From Apostichopus japonicus (taxonomy: Eukaryota; Echinodermata; Holothuroidea; Aspidochirotida; Stichopodidae): 64,000 bases of DNA. A model generated the notes under the pieces. The model was not told where the DNA came from, searched no databases, and worked only from the letters and a program-made list of their open reading frames with translations. Position numbers and translations under genes: made by a program. Shown here in pieces: positions 1-11,101 of this stretch (its first letter is position 1; each line of letters starts with the position of its first letter). The stretch covers positions 13,092,501-13,156,500 of the forward strand of contig NC_092570.1 of the NCBI RefSeq assembly GCF_037975245.1. The letters are read 5' to 3'.

Positions 1-951
1 CTCGTTATGTACTTTCATACTCCTAGACAGACTGACACAGCTTAGAAACGGTAATACTGCGGTGTACTTCTTAACCACATTAAAGCTTTCACAACACTTT
101 AGCGGCTTAATTTGTGTTGACTTCCTAGTCTTATGGTGGTTCTTCTATGGTTATGTTATATTTGTTTGGGTACACTTTTACTGACTAGTTCAACCGAACC
201 TTATCTTATATATATTATGCATATGTTCACTAAAGGATGAATATAATGACAACAAACCTCTTGAGAGAAATATAACAAGGTATAGTGAAATGTAAATCAA
301 GCCCACGCATGGTCCTTGAGATGAACGAGGTCGTCCAGTCTTTTTTAATCTTAACTGTCTTATTATAAGATACTAATTTTTCAAACAAACTAAACCTTGT
401 CCCTGGAAATCATCCCTGGAACGGTACCTGTTATTTTGTGTGGGCTATTGTAGCAAATCAATTCGGTGCCCTAATTTTAGTCACCCTTTTGCAGCTACTC
501 AGATGCATCTGTCTTTGTGTATATGAAATATACATGTAAGGAAACATAAAAAATAACCCGCACGTAAGCTAATTTCCTGCTTGGTTTCCTATAACAATAT
601 GGTTGATTCGCATATCATCAACTAAGAAAATCCACTCCTTACTGAAAGAATAGCACTTAGTGTTTCCCCTGGGGGAGGAATCATGCGTATCCTTCACATC
701 TCTGGCTGTATTCCAGTATTCAATGTTATTATACTACAGCCCCGTATTATGGCAGATGTTATGGTTCATACCCGGCAGTAGACGTACATTTCATCACAAC
801 CAAACAGCTTTACAATCATAATGTTATTATAGAAATCACACGTACTCGTAGACAGACTGACACCGCTAAGAAACGGTTAAACCGCTGTGTACTTTTCCAG
901 TTTTCCTTTTCATCTTTATCTGAAATAAAATATATTATAAATACTTGCAGA
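1..951. other. Upstream part of duplicated block A
   Basis: This stretch aligns by eye with about 7842-8799 (for example the shared GACAGACTGACAC and GGTACACTTTTACTGACT words). The word around position 30 recurs near position 850, and in block B near 7870 and 8700. Each block therefore also holds an internal direct repeat with a spacing of about 830-850 bp. No gene is supported here except the small exon candidate that follows. Confidence 0.7.
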
Positions 952-1122
952 CAATATAGTTTGAAAGCCGACATTGATATTGACGAATCATCAAACGCGG
1001 TAAGAATAAGAAAAGCACTATGTAGTCGAGATACATACAACTCACAGAATGGCAGAACCAAATTAGAAAAACGTTTAACGAAGATGAATCGAAAAGTTTC
1101 GCTAATTGTGAAATACGTATAA
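952..1122 (+). CDS. Candidate terminal exon upstream of receptor A, unknown product
   Basis: A possible 3' splice acceptor (ATACTTGCAG ending at 950) is followed by 56 open codons and a TAA at 1120-1122. The predicted end is polar and basic, with a KLEKRLTK stretch, and matches no family I recognise. The copy in block B (8801-8971) has the same acceptor, length and stop. I counted 16 substitutions between the two copies, 8 of them synonymous, with no indel, which is more synonymous change than neutral drift would give. No upstream exon was found, and the copy near 18490 is disrupted. It may be the end of a neighbouring gene or chance conservation within the duplication. Confidence 0.3.
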   Translation, partial: QYSLKADIDIDESSNAVRIRKALCSRDTYNSQNGRTKLEKRLTKMNRKVSLIVKYV

Positions 1123-1743
1123 CGATGATTAGATTCTTTTCACCTAGAAATTAGAATATTAATTATGACCAACAACTGTAAAAAGCAATAACTTCCATCG
1201 CTTGGCTACAAAGCTGCTTTTTAGTGTTGCACCGAGTCTGTCAATATCTTGATCACAAACTACACCGATAATTTGAACATTAGATATTTGAGAACATAGT
1301 CTATTACTGAAGGTCAACACATTTTTAAGATAAGCAAATAAGGATTGATGAAAGGCATTTCTAAACAATAATTCATAACATTGTGTCGAACGAAAGTTTC
1401 TGCTGGTTATTAACAACATTAATAACTCTCTAATATGGGTAGCCTTGATTATTAAATTGAGGATTCAGATTGTTTTTTTTTTAGTTTGTATTTAATATCC
1501 ACATTTGCAGGTATATTGAAAAAACACAGGTTACAAACACATACAAAATACAATTGTTTACGCAATCCCTATATGTTAGGATCATAGACAATCATGATAC
1601 AGTGCATTGACATGATCGGCATCTAAAAATAAAATTATAAAAAAAAACACAGTTAAGAAGAAAACTACGTTACAGGAAACAACCTCCTTAAAATAAATAG
1701 ACGCGTAAGAAATCAATCAGCTATTTCCTTGTAAGTTTGTCAT
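1123..1743. other. Non-coding flank of block A containing the transposon empty site
   Basis: The flank is shared with 8972-9585. It holds GATTCAGATTG followed by a T-run near 1462-1482. The same point in block C is split by the 24.6-kb insertion, so this is the unoccupied target site. A minus-strand open frame at 1159-1419 is shared with 9008-9256 apart from a 12-bp in-frame gap, but it is destroyed in the copy near 18600, so I do not call it a gene. Confidence 0.6.
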
Positions 1744-1827
1744 TCACTTTATAATTATGCTGGTGAGAACAATACTGTGTATTTTGACATTTTCAAACGA
1801 CTGATACTTTGAAATTCATACCAAAAC
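1744..1827 (+). promoter_or_regulatory. Conserved proximal upstream region of receptor A
   Basis: About 80 bp before the ATG are strongly conserved in all four close copies (also 9588-9664, 43745-43828 and 51655-51735). The region contains a TATAATTA-like word here and in block C, then a shared GTGAG-ACAATACTGTGTATTTTGA stretch, broken by substitutions between copies. Position just before the start codon suggests core promoter plus a short leader, but no transcription start can be seen directly. Confidence 0.35.
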
Positions 1828-3267
1828 ATGGCAGGTTTTCTTTCTAATGTTGTGATTCTTTTCAGTTTGACTTTTGGTTTCATCTGCCCCTTTACGGAAG
1901 GAATAGTGGCTACTATAGACGTACAGGTGCAAGGGAGTGACGTTGTCAAATCAGGAGTTAGGCAATATACTGCTTATGGATCTGATTCATGAAACAGATG
2001 GATCAACTGTACACTGATTAGTGGACTCGTGCAACCTGAAGAGGTATTTATCTTGAAAAATCGTCAGATACTCCAGGGGTTAATTTTAGATGACCGTAAT
2101 AGGTTTACAAATATGTGGTCAAAACGATTACCCACAAGTCATGTTCCACAGAAGTATACATGTCGTGCTTTGTTTAATGAGAGCTATGCATTAGCTGTAA
2201 ACGAGAGACGAATTCGCACCACCATTGACAGTGAAGTTGAAGTTAAATATGTGCGAGAAAGGCAAGTCATGTCTTCAAGCGTTGGTTCGACTGTTTATAC
2301 AGGTGAACAAATATCAATTGTCTGTGAAACGGCGGATTCGACATGCCCATATCGATTAGATCAATCATCAAGACCCTTGACCCATGTTCCTAGCAATGGT
2401 CAGGGAAGCTTCGCGTGCAGCTGGGGTAATTATTATTATTATGAAAATTGGCATACGTATAATATGCGCTATCGAGAGTGTGCAAGGCGCCAACTCAACT
2501 TAGAGATTATTAATCAACTGCAGCTTTCATTGAAACCGGTTAACTTTTCGACTGATGGTTCGACATTAGAGTTTAATTGCACCAGCGATCCACCTCGTTT
2601 GATGCGCTGGACTATTATAACAGCCAATGGCGGCATTCTCGACTTCAATTCCTATGAAGTCATCAAGGTAAGCATAAATACCACCATAACTCAGAGACCA
2701 GGAGAAACTATACTAACCATCAAGGAAGCATCTCCTGGTGGTAATGATATACTGGCAGTGATGTGCTCTTCTTATGATACATTGGCACAGGTGGATGTTA
2801 CGTCACACAGAATAATTACAGAAGACAATGATGTGAAAACAACTGTTACGTATAAACCCAAGACAACGGCTGAAAATGACGCGTATCAAACAACCAAAAT
2901 TCAGTCTGTCAAAATGGCGACTGGTTCCCACAATGATTGTAACAAGTCAGTGAACTCTGAAGCACAAAGTCTAAACTTTCAGTCAACTACAGAAACCACG
3001 TACGCTATCTTTATAGCAATTACTGTTACCATGACATCTATTGTCTCTGTTTTAATTGTCGTTCTAATCATCTTATGTAGAAAGTTAAACCTAGCCACCA
3101 TCCATCATGCGCCTCCGACATCGCGTGACAAAGATTGCAGTATGGAAGCACCCTCAGCAACAGAGTTGCACCACAATCCGGTTTATATGTCCTACTCGGA
3201 AACAAATGATGTTTCCAACCCTAACGACGAAGAGCAAAACGATACATGTACTTATATCAACATTTAA
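1828..3267 (+). pseudogene. Ig-like transmembrane receptor, copy A, with one premature stop
   Basis: This is the same family as copies B and C and is colinear with them over its full length. It opens with a signal peptide (MAGFLSNVVILFSLTF...), then hits TGA at codon 55 (1990-1992), where copies B and D have CGG and copy C has TCT. After this stop the frame runs open to TAA at 3265-3267. It encodes the remaining Ig-like modules, the transmembrane helix and the tail with NPVYMSYSE and terminal CTYINI. A 15-bp in-frame deletion removes the TVSAG-like residues before the HVPQKYTC strand. No downstream in-frame ATG would restore a signal peptide, so the protein is probably not made unless the stop is polymorphic, a sequencing error or read through. 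The otherwise intact frame indicates recent inactivation. Confidence 0.85.
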
Positions 3268-4063
3268 AGTCTTTACACAGAATGACGTCATATTCTTTAG
3301 GAAGTTATCTCTATCAAGATTTAAATGTGGTAGACCGTTCTTCATTGGATAAGGGAACATCGGAAAAGAGCAAGAGAGATGCATGTTAACATAGATCAAC
3401 ATGTAATGATGTTATATTATGACGCAGGATGACGTCAGAGATCACAATTGAATATCACAATATCAAGGGCATCAAAACGGTATATGCGCAGATTAGAACA
3501 TGAACGGTGGTACATGAATCAGGTCATATTTCCATTCTGCATGGCAACTCACAGAGACAACTAATATAGCCTTCCATAACGACGAAGAGCACAGTCATAC
3601 ATGGATATTAATAAACATTGAGAGTCGTTGGAGAGAATTATAGAAATCGCTGTATCCAATAACGTCATTTTTATATGCACAACATGTCTTGTTAGTATAT
3701 CACATTTATTTTGTTCTAAAAAAAATGAATGCTATGCATAGATACTATAAACGTTTTATGAAATAGCCTATATGTTTAACCTACTGTGTTATAATATACC
3801 ACCGACAATCGGCTGTATGTAAATAAACATTGAGAGAAGTTGAACGAGATTTAGAGATATCGTTCAGTCCAATGACGTCATTTGTCTGTACAATACATGC
3901 CTCGTTATATATATTTAGTACACAAGATATCGTCATGCTACACTCACAGACTATACCAGCTTTCTGTACTAACGATATCTTTAGCCAGTACTGTGTCACC
4001 ATTCTTTGTTTCACAGGGCCACTGTTATAGCAGATTTGCTGAATGTGTTACCCTGTATAAATA

Positions 4064-4160
4064 TATTAAATAAATGAATGAATGATGAATGGTGAATGGA
4101 TGGATGCATGAATGAATGAATAAATTAGTTCAAAAATAAATCAATGAATACATAAATAAT
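4064..4160. repeat. Degenerate (AATG)n microsatellite
   Basis: Repeated AATG and GATG tetranucleotides interrupted by substitutions. The tract is absent from the corresponding place in blocks B and C, so it expanded after the duplication. Confidence 0.8.
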
Positions 4161-4264
4161 ACCGTAAACAATATGCAATATACAGACGTTGTTATTAGAA
4201 TGAAGTTAACAACCATATTCAAGAGTGACTTAGACAGAACTTAGCTCTTTAGATATTCAGCTTC

Positions 4265-4475
4265 AAATGGATTACTAAATATCTTGGATGTTCCTTTAAT
4301 GTAAAATTAATCATACTGGATTGTTTCATCTCTTGCATGCTCCTTTAATGTAAAATTAATTATACTGGATTGCTAAATCTCTTGGCTGCTCCTTTAATGT
4401 TAAATTAATTATACTGGAATACTAAATCTCTTGGCTGCTCCTTTAATGTAAAAGTAATCATACAGAATTGCTAAT
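4265..4475. repeat. 49-bp minisatellite, about four copies
   Basis: The word CCTTTAATGT recurs at 4293, 4342, 4391 and 4440, exactly 49 bp apart, within units containing TTAATTATACTGGAT. The array is specific to block A. Confidence 0.85.
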
Positions 4476-5660
4476 TCTATAATTTAATACTTGAAATGAA
4501 CAACGGAGCGTCCATGGATGACATTCAACACAATGTAGTATAAACATGTTTTTTGAGGCCATTAAAATCGTTTGGTTGTCTCTTTAGTTTTGTATTGCAT
4601 CTGGGGAACTCACCCAATGGTCTGTGTATTGTACTAAGTAGCCCAGTCACTGAAAGCTAATGAGCATCAGATGTTTAACAGGTCATATCTCAAAACATCA
4701 AATTGGCAAGGAATTTACCTGCGCTTTAGGAATGAGGACGACATTTCATCCAATTAAAGATTGTATATAACTGTATCTAAATGGTCGTGTCATACAACTT
4801 TTAATCGTGTCCAGTACTGAGACAAGAAAAATCCTTACTTTTTAAATGTACCTATTAAAGTAGTGGTCAATTTTTCTGTTTTTTTATTACCTAAATATGC
4901 TTCATATAGATAGCTTGCATGTGTATAGAATAAAAGTAAAGGAAATTGTAACAGTGCTTTGTTGACTTGTTCTTTTCTTTCCATCTATTAAGAAATGTTT
5001 TTAGGGGAAATAAAATTGTGGAAAAAACTTATTTAATTAATCAAAGTCTCCTACTGTCTGCTACACGATAGTTTATGTATAAAGAGTTCTCATCTGTACA
5101 TATCATGTGCTACTATGCAAAGAAAGAGAATGAATAAGAATACGTATAGCGTGAATCAATGATCATATACTTGTTTGAACTTGTTTACCTTTAAGCTAAC
5201 CGTTTATTTGCAATGAAAGATAAATGAAATATCAGGAATATCTGTCAATGTATGATGTAATATCAGACTTACTATTACAGGAAAAATGCATAAAGTATTT
5301 TCGGTGTCATAGATTAAAAAACAATCACTCACTTGCCCCCCACCCCCACCTGCCCACACCTGCCCGACTTGCCCAACCTGCCCCACCTGCATTTTAAGAC
5401 TCATTTAAACCAATTCGGTTGACGTTAATCAGTTAATTGACGGGAATTCTCAAATAAATATCAGGTAATTGCGTCTCAAGTTAGATATTAGCCACTCATT
5501 CCACCACCCCCACCACAAATAAAAAAGTCTAGTTACGTCACTGTTCATTTGGCTTTGCACTTTTACGAAAAGTCACCCAAGACAGAACATGGTTAAGAAA
5601 ACCCAACAATTTGATCCACCCTCAATCCAAGTTCCCTACACAGAGACTGGAACCGTATGT

Positions 5661-7470
<1,810 letters not shown>

Positions 7471-7527
7471 GTGGAAATCTCAGGGTGGGACTTCCCATGC
7501 CCCCCCCCCCCATGCAGACTACGACCC

Positions 7528-7529
<2 letters not shown>

Positions 7530-7610
<81 letters not shown>
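7530..7610. repeat. Compound (AT)n(CA)n(AT)n microsatellite
   Basis: TA repeats, then CA repeats, then TA repeats, lying at the junction just before block B homology starts. Confidence 0.95.
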
Positions 7611-7611
<1 letters not shown>

Positions 7612-7619
7612 GGTGAGAA

Positions 7620-8799
7620 AGGCATTTTTCTTCATGCTTTTAATTTGCATATCATCTATCTGAAGAATAGTTCTTAGTGTTTCCGCTGACTGAATCACGT
7701 ATCCTTCACATCTCTGGCCGCATGCCAGTGTTCAACTATATAATTCTACACCCCATAGTATGTCACATGTAATGACTCATACCAGAACGTAGACATACAT
7801 TGTATCACAACAAAACAGCTGTACAATCATGGTATTATGTACTCATTATGTACGTACATACTCTTAGACAGACTGACACAGCTTAGAAACGGTAAAACCG
7901 CAGTGTACTTCTCAACAACATTCAAAGCTTTCACAACACTTAAGAGGCTTAATTTGTGTTGACTTCCCATTCTTATGGTAGTTCTTCTATGGTTATGTTA
8001 TATTTGTTTGGGTACACTTTTACTGACTTATTCAACCAAACCCAACCTTATATACATTATGCATGTGTTACTAAAGTATGAATATAATCACAACAAACCT
8101 CTTGAGAGAAACGTATCAAGGTGTAGTGAAATGTAAACCAAGTACACGCATGGTCCTTGAGCTAAACGAGGTCGTCCAGTCTTTTTTTAATCTTAATTGT
8201 CTTATTATAAGATACTAATTTCTAAAACAAGCTGAAACTTGTCTCTGGAAATCAACCCTGGAACAATACCTGTTGTTTGTGTGGGCTATTGAAGCAAATC
8301 AATTTAATTCGGTGCCCTCATTTTAGTCAACCTTTTGCAGCTACTCAAATGCATCAGTCTATGTGTATATTAAATATACATGTAAGGAAACATAAAAATA
8401 ACCCGCTCGTAAGCTAATCTTATACTTCCTGCTTGGTTTCCTATAACAATATGATTGATTCACATATAACAACTAAGAAAATGCACTCCTTACTGAAGAA
8501 TAGTTCTTAGTGTTTCCCCTGACGAAGGAATCGCGCGTATCCTTCACATCTCTGGCTGTATATCAGTATTCAATGTTATCATACTACAGCCCCATATTAT
8601 GTCAGATGTCATGGTTCATACCCGGTAGTAGACGTACATTTTATCACAACCAAAGAGCTTTACAATCATAATGTTATGATAGAAATCACACGTAATCTTA
8701 GACAGACTGACACCGCTTAGAAACGGTTAAACCGCGCTGTACTTTTCCTGTTGTCCTTTTCATCCTTATCTGAAATAAATATAATATAAATAATTGCAG
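7620..8799. other. Upstream part of duplicated block B
   Basis: From about 7842 it matches 1-951. The words around 7660-7900 recur at about 8500-8740 (GTATCCTTCACATCTCTGGC and CAGACTGACAC), giving a direct repeat of about 850 bp inside the block. No gene is supported. Confidence 0.65.
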
Positions 8800-8800
8800 A

Positions 8801-8971
8801 AAATACAGTCTGAAAGCCGACATTGACGTTAACGAGTCATCAAACGCGGTAGGAATTAGGAAAACATTATGTAGTCGAGATACATACAACTCACAGAATG
8901 ACAGAACCAAATTAGAAAAACGTTTGACGAAGACGAAACGAAAAGTTTCGCTAATTGTGAAATACGTATAA
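8801..8971 (+). CDS. Candidate terminal exon upstream of receptor B, unknown product
   Basis: This is the block B counterpart of the exon candidate at 952-1122, with an acceptor-like TAATTGCAG before it, 56 open codons and the same TAA. It preserves the KLEKRLTK and RKVSLIVKYV stretches. About half of its differences from the A copy are synonymous. The product is not recognised and no start exon was found. Confidence 0.3.
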   Translation, partial: KYSLKADIDVNESSNAVGIRKTLCSRDTYNSQNDRTKLEKRLTKTKRKVSLIVKYV

Positions 8972-9664
8972 CGATGATTATTTTCTTTTTACCTAGAAAT
9001 TAGAATATTAATTATGACCAACAACTGTACAAAGCAACAACTTCCATCGCTTGGCTACGAAGCTGCCTTTTAGTGTTGCACCGAGTCTGTCAATATCTTG
9101 ATCACAAACTACACCGTTAATTTGCACATTAGATATTTGAGAACATAGTCTATTACTGAAGGTCAACATATTTTTAAGATAAGCAAATAAGGATTGATGA
9201 AAGGCATTTCTAAACAATTGTGTCGAACGAAAGTTTCTGCTGGTTATTAACAACATTAATAACTCTCTAATATTGATAGCCTTGATTATTAAATTGAGGA
9301 TTCAGATTGTTTTTTTTTTAGTTTGTATTTATCCAGATTTGAGGGTATATTGGAAAAAACACAGGTTACAAACACATACAAAATACAGCAGTTTAAGCAA
9401 TCCCTATATGTTAGGATCATAGCCAATCATGATACAGTTCATTGACATGATCGGCACCGAAATTTAAAATGATAAAAGAAAAACAGTTAAGCAGCAGAAA
9501 CTACGTAACAGGAAACAACCTCCTTAAAATAAAATAGACGCGTATGAAAACAATCAGCTATTTCCTTGTAAGTTTGTCATTCACTTAATATTTATGCTGG
9601 TGAGAACAATACTGTGTATTTTGACATTTTCAAGCGACTGATACTTTGAAATTCATACCAAATA
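8972..9664. other. Flank of block B with the second empty target site
   Basis: This matches 1123-1827. It carries ATTCAGATTG plus a T-run near 9300, uninterrupted, as in block A. Its last 77 bp are the conserved region directly before the ATG of receptor B. Confidence 0.65.
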
Positions 9665-11101
9665 ATGGCGGTGTTTCTTTCGAATGTTGTGATTCTTTTC
9701 AGTTTGACTTTTGCTTTCATCTGTCCCTTTACGGAAGGAATAGTGGATACCATAGACGTACAGGTACAAGGGAGTAACGTTGTCAAATCAGGGGTAAGGC
9801 AATATACTGCTTACGGATATGATTCACGGAACAGATGGATCAACTGTACACTGATTAGTGGACTCGTGCAACCTGAAGAGGTATTTATCTTGAAAAATCG
9901 TAAGATACTCCAGGACTTAACTATAATAGAAAGTAATATTTTTACAAGAATGTGGTCAAAAAGATTAACCACAGTGAGTGCAGGAACAAGCCATGTTCCA
10001 GACAAATATACTTGTCGTGCTTTCTTTGATAAAAGTTATCTCTTAGCTGTAAACGAAACACGAATCCGCTCCACCGTTGACAGTGAAGTTGAAATTAAAT
10101 TTGTGCGAGATTGGTACTTCATCTCTTCAAGCGTTGGTTCGACTGTTTATACAGGTGAAGAGATATCAATTGCCTGTAACAATGTAAATGCATATAGATG
10201 CCAAATTCGACCAGATCTATCATCAACATCCATGACCCATGTTCCTAGCAATGGTCAGAGTACAGTCACTTGCAAATGGGGTAATAATTATTATTATGCG
10301 GGCTATCACAATTGTGAAACACGCCAACTCAACCTAGACATTATTAATCAACTGCAGCTTTCATTGACACCGTTCAACTTTACGCAAGATGGTTCAACAT
10401 TAGAGTTTAACTGCACCAGTTTTCCACCTCGTTTGATGCGTTGGACTGTTATAACAGCCAATGGTGACATTCTCGACTTTAGTTCCTATGATGTCATCAA
10501 GGTAAGCATGAATACCACCATAACTCAGAGACCAGGAGAGACCATACTAAACATTATGGAAGCATCCCCTGGTGGTAATGATATACAGGCAGTGAGGTGC
10601 TCTTCTTATGATACATTGGCAGAGGTGGCTGTTACGTCACACAGAGTAATTACAGAAGACAATGATGTGAAAACAACTGTTACGTACAAACCTAAGACTA
10701 CGGCTGAAAAGGACGCGTATCAAACAACCGAAATTCAGTCTGTCAAAATGGTGACTGGTTCCCACGAAGATTGTAACGAGTCAAATAACTCTGAAGCACC
10801 AAGTCTAAACTTTCAGTCAACTACGGAAACAACGTACGCTATCTTAATGGCAATTACTGTTACCATGACATCTATTGTCTCTATTTTAATTGTCGTTCTA
10901 ATCATCTTATGTAGAAAGTTAGAGCAAGCCACCATCCACCATGTACCGCCGACATCACATGACATAGATTGCAGTATGGAAGCACCCTCAGCAACAGAGT
11001 TACATCACAATCCGGTTTATATGTCCTACTCGGAAACAAATGATGTTTCCAATCCTAACGACGAAGTACAAAATGATACATGTACGTATATCAACATTTA
11101 A
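9665..11101 (+). CDS. Intronless Ig-like transmembrane receptor, copy B (intact)
   Basis: A 478-residue type I membrane protein in one uninterrupted frame. Residues 1-25 form a signal peptide ending PFTEG. Three Ig-like modules follow: Cys61/Cys117; a cysteine-rich second module with Cys171, 179, 203 and 217; and Cys250-Trp260-Cys312, which has the usual Ig C-W-C spacing. Several N-X-S/T sequons are present. Residues 391-416 form a strongly hydrophobic membrane helix followed by CRKLE. The 62-residue tail has NPVY (449-452, a PTB-type NPxY motif), a second tyrosine at 455, and the terminus TYINI, where Y475 sits in a YxN context typical of Grb2-type SH2 binding. No catalytic domain is present. 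A cell-surface recognition or adhesion role with tyrosine-dependent signalling is an inference. The start is the first ATG before the signal peptide and is conserved in all copies. Confidence 0.88.
   Translation: MAVFLSNVVILFSLTFAFICPFTEGIVDTIDVQVQGSNVVKSGVRQYTAYGYDSRNRWINCTLISGLVQPEEVFILKNRKILQDLTIIESNIFTRMWSKRLTTVSAGTSHVPDKYTCRAFFDKSYLLAVNETRIRSTVDSEVEIKFVRDWYFISSSVGSTVYTGEEISIACNNVNAYRCQIRPDLSSTSMTHVPSNGQSTVTCKWGNNYYYAGYHNCETRQLNLDIINQLQLSLTPFNFTQDGSTLEFNCTSFPPRLMRWTVITANGDILDFSSYDVIKVSMNTTITQRPGETILNIMEASPGGNDIQAVRCSSYDTLAEVAVTSHRVITEDNDVKTTVTYKPKTTAEKDAYQTTEIQSVKMVTGSHEDCNESNNSEAPSLNFQSTTETTYAILMAITVTMTSIVSILIVVLIILCRKLEQATIHHVPPTSHDIDCSMEAPSATELHHNPVYMSYSETNDVSNPNDEVQNDTCTYINI

Larger units (their letters stand above)
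3268..5660. other. 3' flank of receptor A with CRE-like palindromes
   Basis: The flank is shared with 11102-12700 and 45263-47100. It carries TGACGTCA palindromes at 3283-3290, 3430-3437 and 3873-3880, two of which recur in block C. Beyond about 5250 it contains a C-rich tract and fragments that match 13020-13200 and 15280-15420, so block A is missing a long stretch that B retains. No gene is supported. Confidence 0.65.

Noticed and set aside
1159-1419. Minus-strand open frame shared with 9008-9256
   Set aside because: The match follows from the segmental duplication. The copy near 18590-18780 has stops and deletions, and no family is recognised.
2668-2695. Possible mini-intron in the receptor genes (GGTAAGCAT...ACTCAG)
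   Set aside because: The segment stays in frame, encodes conserved VSINTTITQ residues, and copy F encodes the equivalent residues without these splice-like bases.
11078-11098. Classical ITIM in the receptor tail (CTYINI)
   Set aside because: The -2 position is Cys and not Ile, Val, Leu or Ser, so it is not a consensus ITIM. The YxN context is a better description.
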